A DNA stretch of 64,000 nt, taken from Todiramphus chloris collaris (lineage: Eukaryota > Chordata > Aves > Coraciiformes > Alcedinidae). The position numbers and the translations under genes were made by a program. The first letter of the stretch is position 1. Each line of letters begins with the position of its first letter. Positions 11,615 through 23,182 of this stretch are shown piece after piece. Below the pieces are notes generated by a model. That model worked only from the letters and a program-made list of their open reading frames with translations. It made no database searches and was not told the origin of the DNA. The stretch is from the NCBI GenBank assembly GCA_025345505.1, contig JANVCC010000048.1:1968037-2032036 (forward strand). The letters run 5' to 3'.

Positions 11615-13940
11615 CAAATAGAGTAAAATGAATTCTGCCTGTGGAAGGAAAGCTTAAATCGTGAAGAAATTTACATAGGAGGTAGAAGATTTAAAGCTTT
11701 GCGAAAGGATTAAAATTTGCTATGAGCTCCAGCATAGAAGTGGCACTGTTAAGTGAAAACCTTTATACAGTTAAACAGCACCCTCGTCCTTCAAAGAAAT
11801 ACCATTTTCAGATAAAAGACACGATCTTCCAGATCAGAACAAAGGTCACTTTTCTGGCGAGTTTGAATGAAGATTTAGACTTGACTTTGCATTTTCATTT
11901 GTTATTGCGCCTACTTGTTTCTCCACATTCACGGGGGGTAATTTTTTTACGGAACTATAGCATTAGGAAACCACGCTCGAAAAGGTGAAAGCAGCCCAGT
12001 GATAGTGCACAGAGCTATAGGAAGCACTCAGAATTTGAAGGGAGTCAAAGAAATCTCAGCTACGCACCAAGGAGAAAAACGTATCGCTGAGATAAATTCC
12101 CTTGCTCACACCAGGTAGCACAATCATCCTTCATTACACACTTGGGCCCAAGTTTGTACAGTGGGCAGCAATTCCAGTTGCCTGCATTTCTGTCAGTTTG
12201 GGCTGACCTAGATTTGAAAGAGGAAGGAGGGGGAAGTGAGGAGTGGCTATCGAGACCTTAAAGTAAATCTCCTGGGATCAAACTTCTGTTTTGGTGCGGA
12301 GCTATTTTGGTTTTGGTTAAAGCTGATGCATTAAAGAACACTGCCACGAGATAATTAAAGTTACATCTTTTTAGCTCACCTAGAAGTTGGCCTTAGACTG
12401 ACTTCACCTATTGTGACAGGAAAATAAAACCAAGGTCTGTACAAGAACAGGTGATCTAACATGTTACCTCAGTTGAGCCACACCAGGATCTAAGTCAACA
12501 GCACAAGTGGAAATGAGTTGGCTACCAAACGCTTGTGTCACATTTGTCCTCCCAGTTCAAATTACCTTTTTCTCAGTTATTAACTCATATATGGCCATGT
12601 TTATTGGGAAAGCCTTCAACGTGACACTGGAGCAAGGCTAAACTGCCTCTGTAATAAGATACCTTCCTCCACGAGGCTCTTGTCAGATAAATCATGTTGT
12701 CCTCAGCTCAAAACTGTAAAAGATGAATCTGTCTTATTGTTTGCCATAACTCAAGATTTGTCCTCAAATTATGCTAAAGCTTTAAGGCTTTCCACAAAAT
12801 ATCTATAGCATAATCTGTATATTCAAGGACTGGTACACCTCTCTCACAGTCTTGCTGCATAGGAAATGTTGAGATCAGGGAACGTAGCCAACAATGCCAG
12901 CCATCTCACACTCTCTTAAAGGGCTGCAGCAAGTCATGAGAATTCATGAGGAGAGCTGTTCAAAAGCAACAACACAAAATTTCTCTCATGGGAAAAATTT
13001 TATCCTTCACCCCCCGCCCCAGTCTTTAAATATTTCTTTCTCCTTGTGCCAAATCAAGAAGTTACTTATAAGATCTGTGAAATTAAAAAAAAAAAATTTT
13101 TTTTTTTTTTTTTGACAGGGTGACTAGTGATTTTGTTCCTTTAAAAAAAAAATTTACAAAAATCACTGTGTTGGATTATGAATTTTCTGCATAGAATAGA
13201 TTTGGCAGTGGCAAAAAGAGAAGAATAGAACTAAGGCTGACCCTTCCCTTCCCCTTCTTCAGCTACTGCCAGGATTTGGGAGCTTCATACTCTCCTGTAC
13301 TTCGTTTAAAAAAAAAAAAAAAGGATAAAAATAGCTCTAATGAGCAGCTCTGTAACTACAAACAGCAAGTATTTCAGTCAGAAGGAAATGTCACTTTTTT
13401 AGCTTTCAAAGGTTGTTATATATAACAGCAATTTAAAAACATATAGTGTAAAAATGATGAAAGCTACCTTGACAGGAGTGCTTTTAAATCTGCGAGATTT
13501 ATGGAAATACGAAATAAATATTTAGCATGTTGATTTTACATGCAAGAAGGAGTCAAACGCATCCCATTACCAACATCTTTCCTGCCTCCCTCCCCCACTA
13601 CTGTCTTCATGGCAGCAAAACACACCTCACCATCCTACATAGCCTGCTATTCCTTTGTGCCCGGAGACAGTCGTATGCATCATTATTGAGGAATAAATAA
13701 ATAAAAACCTAGTGTATTAATTGAAGAGTTCAAAGGGAATTGAAAGCCTATCCTCAAGACCAGGTACATTGTGAGGCAGGTAAGAGTTTCAAATAGTGAA
13801 TAATGCCGGAGACAAGGGAACAAATATTCCCTGGGAATAGGTATGGAGTTAATTGACGGCTGCCCTATTGTTCTACCACTGTAATCCAAAACACACCTGC
13901 AAGGGCTTCCTTCCTTTTTCTATTCACAAACAGAGCCATT
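11615..13940. other. Non-coding DNA, no gene recognised
   Basis: Nothing gene-like or transposon-like is visible in this 2.3-kb stretch apart from the A/T inverted homopolymer at 13085-13114 and an A14 run near 13307. The 88-codon frame at 11722-11988 (+) has no recognisable motif. Confidence 0.5.
13085..13114. repeat. Perfect A12/T18 inverted homopolymer
   Basis: Twelve A residues are followed directly by eighteen T residues, making a perfect self-complementary block. It can pair on itself as a hairpin or cruciform and is a rigid, nucleosome-poor type of sequence. Its exact length is uncertain in any assembly, because homopolymers are error-prone. Confidence 0.85.
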
Positions 13941-13941
13941 T

Positions 13942-13961
13942 GGGGGGCAGGGAGGGGGGGG
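13942..13961 (+). other. G-run cluster, possible G-quadruplex
   Basis: G6, then CA, G3, A and G8 in 20 bp. Splitting the G8 run gives four tracts of at least three G with very short loops, so a G-quadruplex is possible on the plus strand. The purine-rich (GGAAGG-type) tract that follows to about 14035 makes the whole segment strongly strand-asymmetric. Confidence 0.6.
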
Positions 13962-14118
13962 TGTCAGGAATGAAGGAAACAAGAAAAAAGGAAGTAAAAT
14001 GAAGGGAAGGGAGGGAAGATGAGAATAAGAGAAGAATCTTGTTTTGTTGGGTGTTTTTTTTTTTACCCCCATCATCTAAAAAGAGTTAATCAAAGTAAAA
14101 TGTGTGTTGCAATATCGA

Positions 14119-14139
14119 GGGGGGTGGGGAGGGGAGGGG
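14119..14139 (+). other. Strong G-quadruplex motif
   Basis: Four G tracts of 6, 4, 4 and 4 residues are separated by single bases (T, A, A). This is a textbook parallel G-quadruplex motif with one-base loops, the most stable arrangement known for such motifs. It lies about 160 bp to the right of the 13942 G-run and about 340 bp to the left of the CCAAT/TATA pair, in a segment with unusual composition. Confidence 0.8.
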
Positions 14140-14458
14140 AAACGAGTTTAAGAGATTAAGTGCATAAATGGAACGGAATTTAGCCACATGCCATTACAGT
14201 CAGTAATAGAGATATTTTTTTTTTATTTTTTTTTCCCCCCTCCCCCAAACAAATATCACAAATAGAACCAAACAGTAAGGGATAATTTGGGGTGGTAGTT
14301 CTGAAGTCCTCTATTCAATGTCAAGAGAATGCATGAACAGTGATGCATGCTATCTGGCTGAGAAAAGGGAATTCTAAAGTAGGCTCCGTTCTTCATGGCC
14401 AGACAATTTCTTTTTTGTGTTCTGCCAGAACTCTAATTGTAAAGCCCTTTTCAATCGC

Positions 14459-14528
14459 ACCAATCAGCCATGTCTTTCAAGTTGGCTCCCCCCATTCTAT
14501 TATTCAGCTGACAAGCGGTTATAAAAAG
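14459..14528 (+). promoter_or_regulatory. CCAAT box plus TATA box, candidate promoter
   Basis: A CCAAT box in good context (CACCAATCAG, about 14458-14467) is followed about 55 bp later by TTATAAAAAG at 14519-14528. In vertebrate core promoters CCAAT usually sits near -75 and TATA near -30, so the spacing fits a start site near 14550-14560 on the plus strand. A run of T and CCACATAG follows at 14538-14560; this also resembles a 3' splice acceptor. No convincing downstream exon is visible, so this is a motif-level prediction. Confidence 0.3.
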
Positions 14529-14815
14529 AGAGAGGGCTTTTTTTTTTTTTCCACATAGGCAGAAACTATACGAAGATAAGTGACGCCAGCTACATTTAAA
14601 TTTAAAAAACAGATTCTTTCATAAAATTGTAGGTTGCTGCCATTCATTTCTTATTTTATCAACTGGCAACTGGAAACACTTTCTCCCCTTAAACAATAAT
14701 AAAAGGAGATAAGCAAGTGAAATACTTCTGAGTGGGAGTACAGACAAAACAGAATGCCCTAAGAAAGGGACAGATTTTAACCAGCCCAAAATAAAAGGAA
14801 TATTTCATGCCATGG

Positions 14816-14852
14816 AAAAAAAAAAAAAAAAAAAAAGAAAAAAAAGAAAAAG
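14816..14852. repeat. A-rich low-complexity tract
   Basis: About 37 bp that is almost all A, with isolated G residues. It is not attached to any recognisable retroelement body, so it may be a simple repeat and not the poly-A tail of a retrogene. Confidence 0.85.
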
Positions 14853-15559
14853 ACTGCCCAATTTTACAGAACTAGGTATCACATGTTTTTTGTGATTGAT
14901 AAAAACCTGAGGCTTCTGCGACTGATGTTGCAGCCAAATAATGGCACGTCGTTCACATCTGAAACAAAAATAAAGAGTGGAAGGCAAAGAAAGTGTTGGG
15001 TGGAACACATTTATTTTTGGTTGGGTGGAGTCATATCAAACCTTTTATGTTACAAAGGTGTCTGAATTTTCTGGAACCAGATCTTTCTCTTATCCTGAAT
15101 TAGCAAGTGACTCATTTATTTTCAGTGGTCTTATTTGAGATCAAAGAGCAAAAGGGCAAGCAGAAGCTGCCAGTGTGATTTACAACTTTGGGTGTGTAAT
15201 ATTCTTCCACACAGTATTCCTGGATTATGGACTGCTCAGAGAGAGGTTTGTGAGACAGATATCCATGAGAATAAAGCAAAAACAAAGATTAGGGGAGCTA
15301 ATTTCCTATTTTCAACCTTCCAAGGTAAGATCAGCTGCTTCAGACCACTTTTGGATACTCAAAAATGTCAGGTTGGCCATTCTGCTGACATGAGAGAAAA
15401 CAGATTGGGTTTTCTGGATTAGTTTGATTAAGAGGAAAGGACATTAAATGGGTGTGACTGAAGATATTCCGTAAATGAGAAGTAGCATCAGAGTACGTTG
15501 GAAAGTGTTAATTCTTTTCCTGAAAACAAAATGAAATGCAACAGTAGACCCCTCATGAG

Positions 15560-15999
15560 AAACTTGAAGATGATTGGAGGGCTGGAGCACCTCTCCTGTG
15601 AGGCCAGGGCGAGAGAGTTGGGATTATTCAGTCTGGAGAAGAGGAGGCTCTGGGGGGACCTTATTGCAGCCTTCCAGTATCCAAAGGGGGCTACAAGAAA
15701 GCTGGAAAGGGACTTTTTACAAGGGTTTCTAGTGGGTGATGGTTTCAAACTGGAAGAGGGTAGATTTAGATTAGAAATTAGGAAAAAGTTCTTCCCTCTG
15801 AGGGTGGTGAGACCCCGGCACAGGTTGCCCAGGGAAGCTGTGGATGCTCCATCACTGGATGTGTTCAAGGCCAGGCTGGATGGGGTTTTGAGCAACCTGC
15901 TCTAGTGGGAGGTGACCCTGCCCATGGCCAGGGAGTTGGAACTGGATGATCTTTAAGTCCCCTTCGAGCCCAAGCCATTTTATGATTGATTCTATGATA
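15560..15999 (+). mobile_element. CR1 LINE, 5'-truncated, plus strand
   Basis: The 3' end is clear: GTTGGAACTGGATGATCTTT, AAGTCCCCTTCGAGCCC, and a TTTATGATTGATTCTATGAT tail ending near 15999. The upstream part encodes the C-terminus of ORF2. The 5' boundary near 15560 is placed where resemblance to CR1 coding sequence begins. The copy has drifted from the subfamily seen at 41.7, 55.4 and 58.8 kb, so it is probably older. Confidence 0.95.
15563..15905 (+). pseudogene. CR1 ORF2 C-terminal remnant
   Basis: The frame reads through IGGLEHLSCEARARELGLFS, then LEKRRLWGDLIAAFQYPKGA, FRLEIRKKFFPLRVVRPRHR and LPREAVDAPSLDVFKARLDG. These are the usual C-terminal blocks of the CR1 reverse-transcriptase polyprotein, downstream of the catalytic palm. 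The frame is open to its stop at 15905, but it lacks the endonuclease and catalytic reverse-transcriptase domains, so it cannot support transposition. The ATG at 15498 lies in unrelated flanking DNA and is not a real start. Confidence 0.85.
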
Positions 16000-18900
16000 A
16001 AAGTCCGTTTCCAGTCTGAAAAGTGATCATAATTCAGGCAGACCATAAGGGGAAACACATTCTAGACATAGTTACCAACAAGCTCTGTTTCTAATATGAC
16101 CAGTCATAGTATGCAAACCAAAGGAATAGAGACATTTGAAGAGTGATGAGGTATCATGTAAACCAAAAAGTCTGAATAAAACCAAAACTCTTAATAGAAA
16201 CCAAACGGTCAAGGAGCAAATAAGGACCATACCTTAAGCAAAGAAAATCTTTGGATAAAGGCCCTCAGTATTTTCTTCAGTTCCTTTTAAAAGAAAGTCT
16301 AAAATGATCAAGGACCTTTGAGTTTCATCATGCCAGACTAATAGTTCAGTCACAACATTGTCCAAACATATTGGTTTTTTTTCCTAATAAGATTATTCAG
16401 TACTAGTGTGCATCCCCCTCAAAGAAGAAAAACAAAACTAAACCAGCCAAGCTCCTTAAACATCCAAATCGACCAAAATACAAGGCTCACATTCCTGCAT
16501 TTCCAGTTATCTTGCTGACTGATGGTAAAGCCAAAGAGAAATGAATGATTCATCCAAGACTGTAAAGTAGGTCAGTGCAGATTCAAGAACATCAGGTGTG
16601 TCCTTTGACTACTAGACAGTAATTCTTTGACAAAGCTGTCACTATACAATTAGCTAGAGTAGTCTTACTTGCTACTTTTCATTAAAAATTGGTTTCAAGA
16701 TGTCTTCCTGCAACTCTCTCCCTTCATTTTATCCAAGCAGAATATGTGTCTATCGCATAAGCTGTTATCGGACTAGACAGAGAAATAGAAAATTGTATTC
16801 TATGGGTAAAGAACTCAAGTCAGATACATTACATAATTTAGAAAACAGCCAGGCATGATTGATTGACTGGTTATTCGTCTGAACCCACTAGGAAATACAA
16901 CATCACTTTATCAGCATGCTTTCATTTCAGAAGTGCTATGGCTCTTGGTTTAAGTGAGCTATTTTTCCTCAAGAGTTCTTATTTATTTTTTTAAGCAGAA
17001 TTTTCTCGCACTGAAGCAGAGCCCCAGCAGAAATTAGCCTGCAGGACTCCGTGGTTCTATTTTACTTCTCAGCCTTTCCCAGAGGGCTGTGCACATGTTT
17101 TCTATCTAGGTTTCCATGCCATTTTTAGGTGCATAGGACAACTATTTATGAATCGGTGAAGAATCCAGGTATCTAACTGGATTTATGGATTTCGTTAAAC
17201 AGATAAGCACCAGAAAAGCAGTTGGTTCAGCATGCCAGTCTCACCTCACCCTTCCAGGACTAGAGACCCAACTGATAGACCCTACAGTGACACAAAACCT
17301 GAGCCCATCAAGAGCAAAAAGCATAGAGGTGAGAGTGTGTCTTTTCTCAAGGCTTTTCTTCACTTTTCCATCCCACTCAGCACCGAAGCATCAGCTTAAT
17401 GTCTGCCACATTTTATTTTAATTTTTTAAGCTGTTGAAACATCCTTCTTTGCACGTGTACTTTTAGGCACTTGGGATGGCTTGACATTCAGCATGAGCTG
17501 CACCACATTATGAAAGGTCCTTAATGGGACTGCTGAATGATAAAGGTAGTACAATAGATTGAATCTTGTCAGTACACCAGTTCGGATACACGAGGTATCT
17601 GGTGCCAACTGACAGATGATGAGCACAAAGAATTTTTGTTTGTGAATGAAATGCCACTAAGGAGAGGCAGGAAAATCTGTCCGTTAATTAGACCAGAAAT
17701 TAGAATATAAATCTCAAAAGACAAAAATTGCTTAATGAACTTGTTTTATATGTCATTAAAATCAAATTTTAATTTCTCTAGCTATGGCTTTCTAGAACCA
17801 TCTTGCTAACAAACGCACAGCAGGGAGAGACACAGCACTGTCAAAACTTCTGAGACTCAGATCTTACCTTATCCTTTTCCTGCTTCTGTGAGTGACAGGT
17901 GAGAGAGGCTCTGGAGAGCATTCTTGACATTTTTCAGCTGAGCCTCCTCAGTGCAGCTTCACATCACCCTGGAACCAGGAGCCAAGTGACCACATCACAG
18001 AGCCAGGGAAACACATTGCCCCTCACCATTGTTAAATTGCTACCTCATCTGAGAGACTTTCTCCGTGGCTTGGGAACTACAGCTACAACAGCTCCCACAT
18101 CACCAGTTTCCAGAAGTTTTTCCATTCGTTAGTGGAAAAAGAGGGAATTTATAGGAGAGGATAGGAGAGCAAACCTGACAAATTTAAAATGCATTTCACT
18201 ATTGTTCTCAGACTGAAAAGGAGGTAGATTACAGTTGGAAAAGGACCAGAAAGCTGAAGAGAATAAGATACAAGTCATCCATCAATAGCAGACATGGAGT
18301 AACCCATCCAGAAGAGAAGTGATCAGTATAATTGGATTTGTTGTCAAAAGATATGGAAATCTTTCCCCAGCTACCTTTAATCACGTGGATGTTTTTGCTG
18401 TCCATGAAAACACTCAATGGTTCCCTACAATCCCACTTACAGTCCACCCCTGGCTACAGCAGTGACTTCCACAAGGAAATCACGAGCTATGTGAAAAAGT
18501 ATTTCTGTTAAATGCTTGTGAATGCCATTGGGTAACCTTTGCTTATACTTGGGGAAATAAAAAAAAACAAGCCAAACAAAACCACAACAGACGAGTAAAG
18601 GTCAAGATCTGCCTTTTTACACTTACTTTGTATACATTATAGTGTTTCCTCATCCGTTTCCTCTGACAGATTTTTCCAGCTCCCTCTCGACAGGCAAATC
18701 AGTATTTTCATACAATCTCAACAAAATTAGATTCACATGACAGCCTTCTTAATGCTCCCTAACAAGCATGCTAATGCATTTCAAGCGAGTGCATGTGACT
18801 ATTTTGTAGTCCAGAAGCATGAAGACGAGGCCACCGATAGCATTATTTCCTACGTCCTGGGCCCATTTTCTTCTTCACAGCCTATAAATACCGTGCCTGT

Positions 18901-19199
18901 CAAACCCTGGCAGTGCAGTAGCATAGTATTGGGATTTCTCTACAATGAGCAATTGAATGTCATTTGAAAGTGACGTATTTTAATTAGCACGGTTCTAGAC
19001 ACCACCAGCCATCTCAAAACTGCACAAAGTAGTGCTGGCTAAATTATATTTGGTCAAGAAAAGAAATCGATGGAAAGAAATTAAGAAGTTTCGCAGGAAC
19101 ACTGTACTCTACCTAAAATTAACATTTTGCTAGGTTGTTAAGTTATGAATTTGTCAGAAGTATCGGTGAGGTTTCTCTGACAGGGCTAAAAATATATTT
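16000..19199. other. Non-coding DNA, mostly featureless
   Basis: No exon or CR1 copy is recognised. One MIR-like relic lies at 16525-16620 (listed separately). Open frames of up to about 78 codons have no recognisable product. Confidence 0.5.
16525..16620 (+). mobile_element. Possible MIR-type SINE relic
   Basis: The stretch keeps the order of MIR tail blocks: CCAAAGAGAAATGAATGATT, CATCCAAGACTGTAAAGTAG, GTCAGTGCAGATTCAAGAAC, then CAGGTGTGTCCTTTGACTAC and a TAGACAG end. In MIR these correspond to the run of a 'gaggcacagagaggtgaagtg / cccaaggtcacac / agtcagtggcagag / ctcctgactcctagtcc' pattern. MIRs are tRNA-derived SINEs that were active before birds and mammals split. The match is by eye and much decayed. 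Confidence 0.45.
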
Positions 19200-19292
19200 T
19201 GGTTTGGTTGGTTGGTTTGGTTTTTGTTGTTTGGTTGGATTTTTGGTTTTCCTTTCCTTTCCTCTTTCCTTTCCTCTCCTTTTTTTCCCCCA
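19200..19292. repeat. TTGG-rich then CCTTT-rich low-complexity tract
   Basis: A (TTGG/TTTGG)n-like segment of about 50 bp passes directly into a polypyrimidine segment built of CCTTT units and then a T/C run. No retroelement body is attached. Confidence 0.85.
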
Positions 19293-22200
19293 CAAAAAAT
19301 GTACTAGCTAATTACTCTTGTCCTTAGTATTAACCTAACTAGCTTTGTCTGCACACAGTGCTATGAACTGTTTATAAACATGGCAAGGGAGCCAGGAAGA
19401 GCTTTTTACCATTTAGGTCACTGCTGTGAAGTTAACCAGTGCTATGAACTTTTGAAATTCCCAGCCTCAGAGTGGCACAAGGCATGTTTTAATGAGCATC
19501 CACAGTAAAAACAGAATCTGATCTAAGCAAACAAATAATGCTTAATAAAACAATTACATCATGCATGAGAAACAGCTGTGGCAGCAAATACTCTGTGGTT
19601 ACTTGTGCAACAAGGAAAGTTTAAGAAAGAAGAATTAGGCACAAAATGTTCAGTAGGTCTCAGTTATTTCTTCCTTTTTCTATAGCATAACTTGAATACC
19701 GTAAACCTAAAACCATTTCACAATGGAATCTGTTACATTTCTCTTAGTGTATGACATTTAACAACAAAAAAAAAAAAAGAAGAAAAAAAAAAGAAAAAGA
19801 AGCTAATCTGTGCTGTACAAGGGTAATACAGTGCTGACTATTCTTTTTTTTATGCATGTGTATACATACATTTATGTATGAACAGCGAGTGCTATGGTTA
19901 TGAATGCCTCCAGTCAATCTATTTTCTTTCAGTAAAATCCTAAGCTAAACATATGGGCACATATAAACACTATGAAAAGAAAAACTACACAGCGATAAGA
20001 ATCTGTGCCAACACTCGTTGAAGGCAACGAAGGGGCTGTTTGGAAGCACTTCATCCTAACGTAGAGGAGCCTGTGCAGCAGACCCAGTGCCTGGGTTCCA
20101 CAGCCTAGCCAGGACTGCACACTGTGAGCATCCCCAGTACAACCAGAGCTGAACTTCCAACTCTAGCACTACACATGCATGGTTGCAGTAGTGAGCACCA
20201 ACAGGCCATCTAACCCCTTGCAACAAAGGAAACTTTTCAGTCTGAGACAGCTGGGACAGGCTTTAAACATCTACCATATGGAACAAAGTACAAAACTGGC
20301 AGCCAGGAAGCCACAGGGTAGATGCACAGCCCAAGGACTGCTTTTATTTTGGTGGCACCTTAATATGGGATGAGAAGTGCTTTGGTCTCTCAGATTTTGA
20401 CTTGTGGAGACTTTGAACATTTGGGAGCTTAAAGCAATCTTAATTAAAAAGAAAAAAGATATTTAATCGAATTAAACACTGCTTTCTTCCACCACTAAGT
20501 GGAGTAAATCGACTGCAAACCTTTTCATACAAAGGATAGAAATAGGTGACTACATCAGATGAATATTACCATGTCTTTAATTCTCAGCAAGTTGTCGTTT
20601 GTTTTGTTGTGATCTATAATAATAACATGCCACATGTTGCCAGGGACACATTATAATGAAGGATTATGAAAAAATGTTTTAAAGAAAGTATTTTCCTGAT
20701 CAATCTTATATATATTTCTGTCTCTAACCCTGATTTGAGCTTGTTGCCTTTCCAAACAGCTAACCACCCAAAGTAGCAAGGGAAGAGGAGAGGTGGCATT
20801 GCTGGTCTCACAGGCATTCATGAGCCTCTGCTGCATATTCAAGTTCATCTGCAATCACATCAAAGGACTCCTAGTCCCAAGAACTCATAGTTCTAGATAG
20901 AGACGTAAAATTCTACAGATGACCCTAGAAAATGGTTTCAGCATCAAGAATTTTACATATGGCCTCTTTTGAAGACCCTACATGCCATATCATTCATTAA
21001 TTTCTTTTCCTTTAGGGAAAGCAGAATGAAGTCCTGCATATCACACAATGTAAGTCATGCAGTCATTCCTTTTGACATGATATTTTCTGCAGTGGAGAAA
21101 CAAAACAGTAATTGCCTCCTCACACTGCAGCAGTAATATGGGGCAATATGAATGGCTCGCTCTTTCCTCATCTGGACAAGTTGTACTTTGCTTGGCAACA
21201 CAAAGGCAAAGGGAAGTCTCTTCTTGCATTAAGAAATTTGAAATGTGGTAATTCAATCAAGTATCTAATTTTGGAAGAATGCTTCACCAACCAAAGCAAA
21301 CCTGGAAATGAAAGTATTGAAGATACTGATATATGTAAAACATAGAAAAAGTAGATGATGGAGAAGAGGATTGCCTTGAAATCGTCTGATAAGCAAGATA
21401 CCAAGGGAGAAGTTGAACAAAAAAATAATGTTTTTTTGACCTGTGCTTTGGATACATACATACACTTAATTAAGTGATTTATCCTCAGCTGTCCTACAGA
21501 TTTCCTTAGTATAGCACACAATTTCTATGTCTCACTTCCTCAACACAGTGGGAGGAAACAAAACACTTTTTTACATCACAGGGTGTAGTTAATCAGTGCT
21601 TAAATGAGAGGACAGAAGCTGTATTAAAAGCAACTATTGGTTGCACAGCCCTGTATGGAATAAAGTCTTTTCATGCACTTGAGAAGGTAAACTAGTATTA
21701 ACTCAAACATCTGTTCAAGTAATGTGCAGAGTTTAAGGTATCTTGTCTAAATGTCTTCGTGCCAATACCTAGGAATGAGCCAAGAAGAAAGAACAGCTGA
21801 CAGAGAGCTATGGGCAAAAAGGGAATAATTTTTACGTTTTCCACGGATAAAGCAAGCTTCTCATGTCACACCAGGCAAGAGAGACTATATTATAGCTCTT
21901 TGAGGGATAACCTTTCTAACACATTGTGATATATTCCCTTTATTTCCTCCACTCTTCCTGGGATCAAAAAAATTTACTGTGGTTGTCCAACTTTGCTCAT
22001 GAGTCCCATATATATTTTTTAGTCTAGTATTGGGGGTCAGCAGTCTAACCAAACCCCTGAGTGGGAGCAGTTCAGTGCCTAGCGTTGTAAAGCATCATAG
22101 TACTAAAGCTAATTAGGAAGTAATTTTGTTTCAGAGAAAGAAAGGTTATTTTATTCCCCCGATTTATTTTAAAGCTTTTAAAAAAAGTAATCTTCCACAC

Positions 22201-23100
22201 TTCCCTTTTAAATATATCTTTCAAAGTCATTCTTCCTTCTTAATTTTTTTCTAGAAATTAAAAAAAAAGTTTGATATTGAACAAAGTGTAGATTAGAAAG
22301 GATATTTCTCATAAGTTTCTGTGCAGATGCAAAAGTGTCTTTTCTTTTAAAGACGTACTTCAAATAGTTCAAAATCTACGATTCAGACTACGGATGAGTA
22401 AAGAAGCAAATAATGCACCAAAACACTCAATAACTTCTATATTTCCTTTCGTAGGAAGACTATCATTGGAATATAAATAAATTATGTTTGAGAAGCGCAA
22501 CAAGAAGAGTTCAAAACTTATTAATGCTTAGATTTTGGAGGATTGTTATAAAGGAATTTTCCAAAGATTCACATTACCAGAACTCTTCCAAACTGGCACA
22601 TCTTGCTTTTAGAACAAGGAAGTCTTAAGATGAAATAACTACTTCATCTGGAGGAAAATATGTACGTATAGGAAGGGGTCAGAGAGGGGCAGAAAAAGTA
22701 GAATAGAGGTATGACCTTGTCTTTTGTCATAGCGATGAGAGGATCTTAACTGCAATCACTCCACCTTGTTAAAGGAAGAGAGCTTAATTTGAACTCTTAA
22801 GTTTTAATTTACCTTTTTTTTTTATGCAAGGCAATAAGAAGAAAAAACCCTTTGCTCCTCAAATTGTCAAGTCAGCATAAATTCACTGAGATTTCAAGGT
22901 AAGATTCTCTCAGGCTTTGTCTAGAAAAATAAAAGGATTTTCTAAAGCTTCACTGCAAAATTGAGCGTTCTGGACTTTGTTAGCTCACTTCATGCTAAAA
23001 GAAGATCCCAGCTCTTACTTGTGAAGGTAAATCCCAGTTAAAGAGTATGAAAGTAAAAAGCTTGTGAGTCTCTTGTGTTTATTTGATTTCTCACTGAGAA
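19293..23100. other. Non-coding DNA, no gene recognised
   Basis: An A-rich tract lies at 19761-19802. The 117-codon minus-strand frame at 21168-21521 is hydrophobic and Phe/Ile-rich, as AT-rich antisense frames usually are; it is overlapped by a 77-codon plus-strand frame. I see no splice-flanked exon or transposon. Confidence 0.5.
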
Positions 23101-23102
23101 AT

Positions 23103-23182
23103 TTTCTTTTTTTTTCTTTTTTTCCAAACCCCCTTCCCCCCCCCCCACCCCCCACAACAAAAAAAAAAAAAAAAAAAAAAAC
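23103..23182. repeat. Pyrimidine tract, C-runs and A tract in series
   Basis: A T-rich block (23103-23123) is followed by C5-TT-C11-A-C6 at 23129-23153 and then a long A run to about 23181. The C-runs form a G-quadruplex-capable motif on the minus strand (G6, G11, G5 with loops of one and two bases). The homopolymers make the exact length doubtful in any assembly. Confidence 0.85.

Noticed and set aside
14538-14560. Poly-T followed by CCACATAG as a splice acceptor with a downstream exon
   Set aside because: No open frame with recognisable content or a good donor follows; T-runs followed by AG are common in AT-rich DNA.
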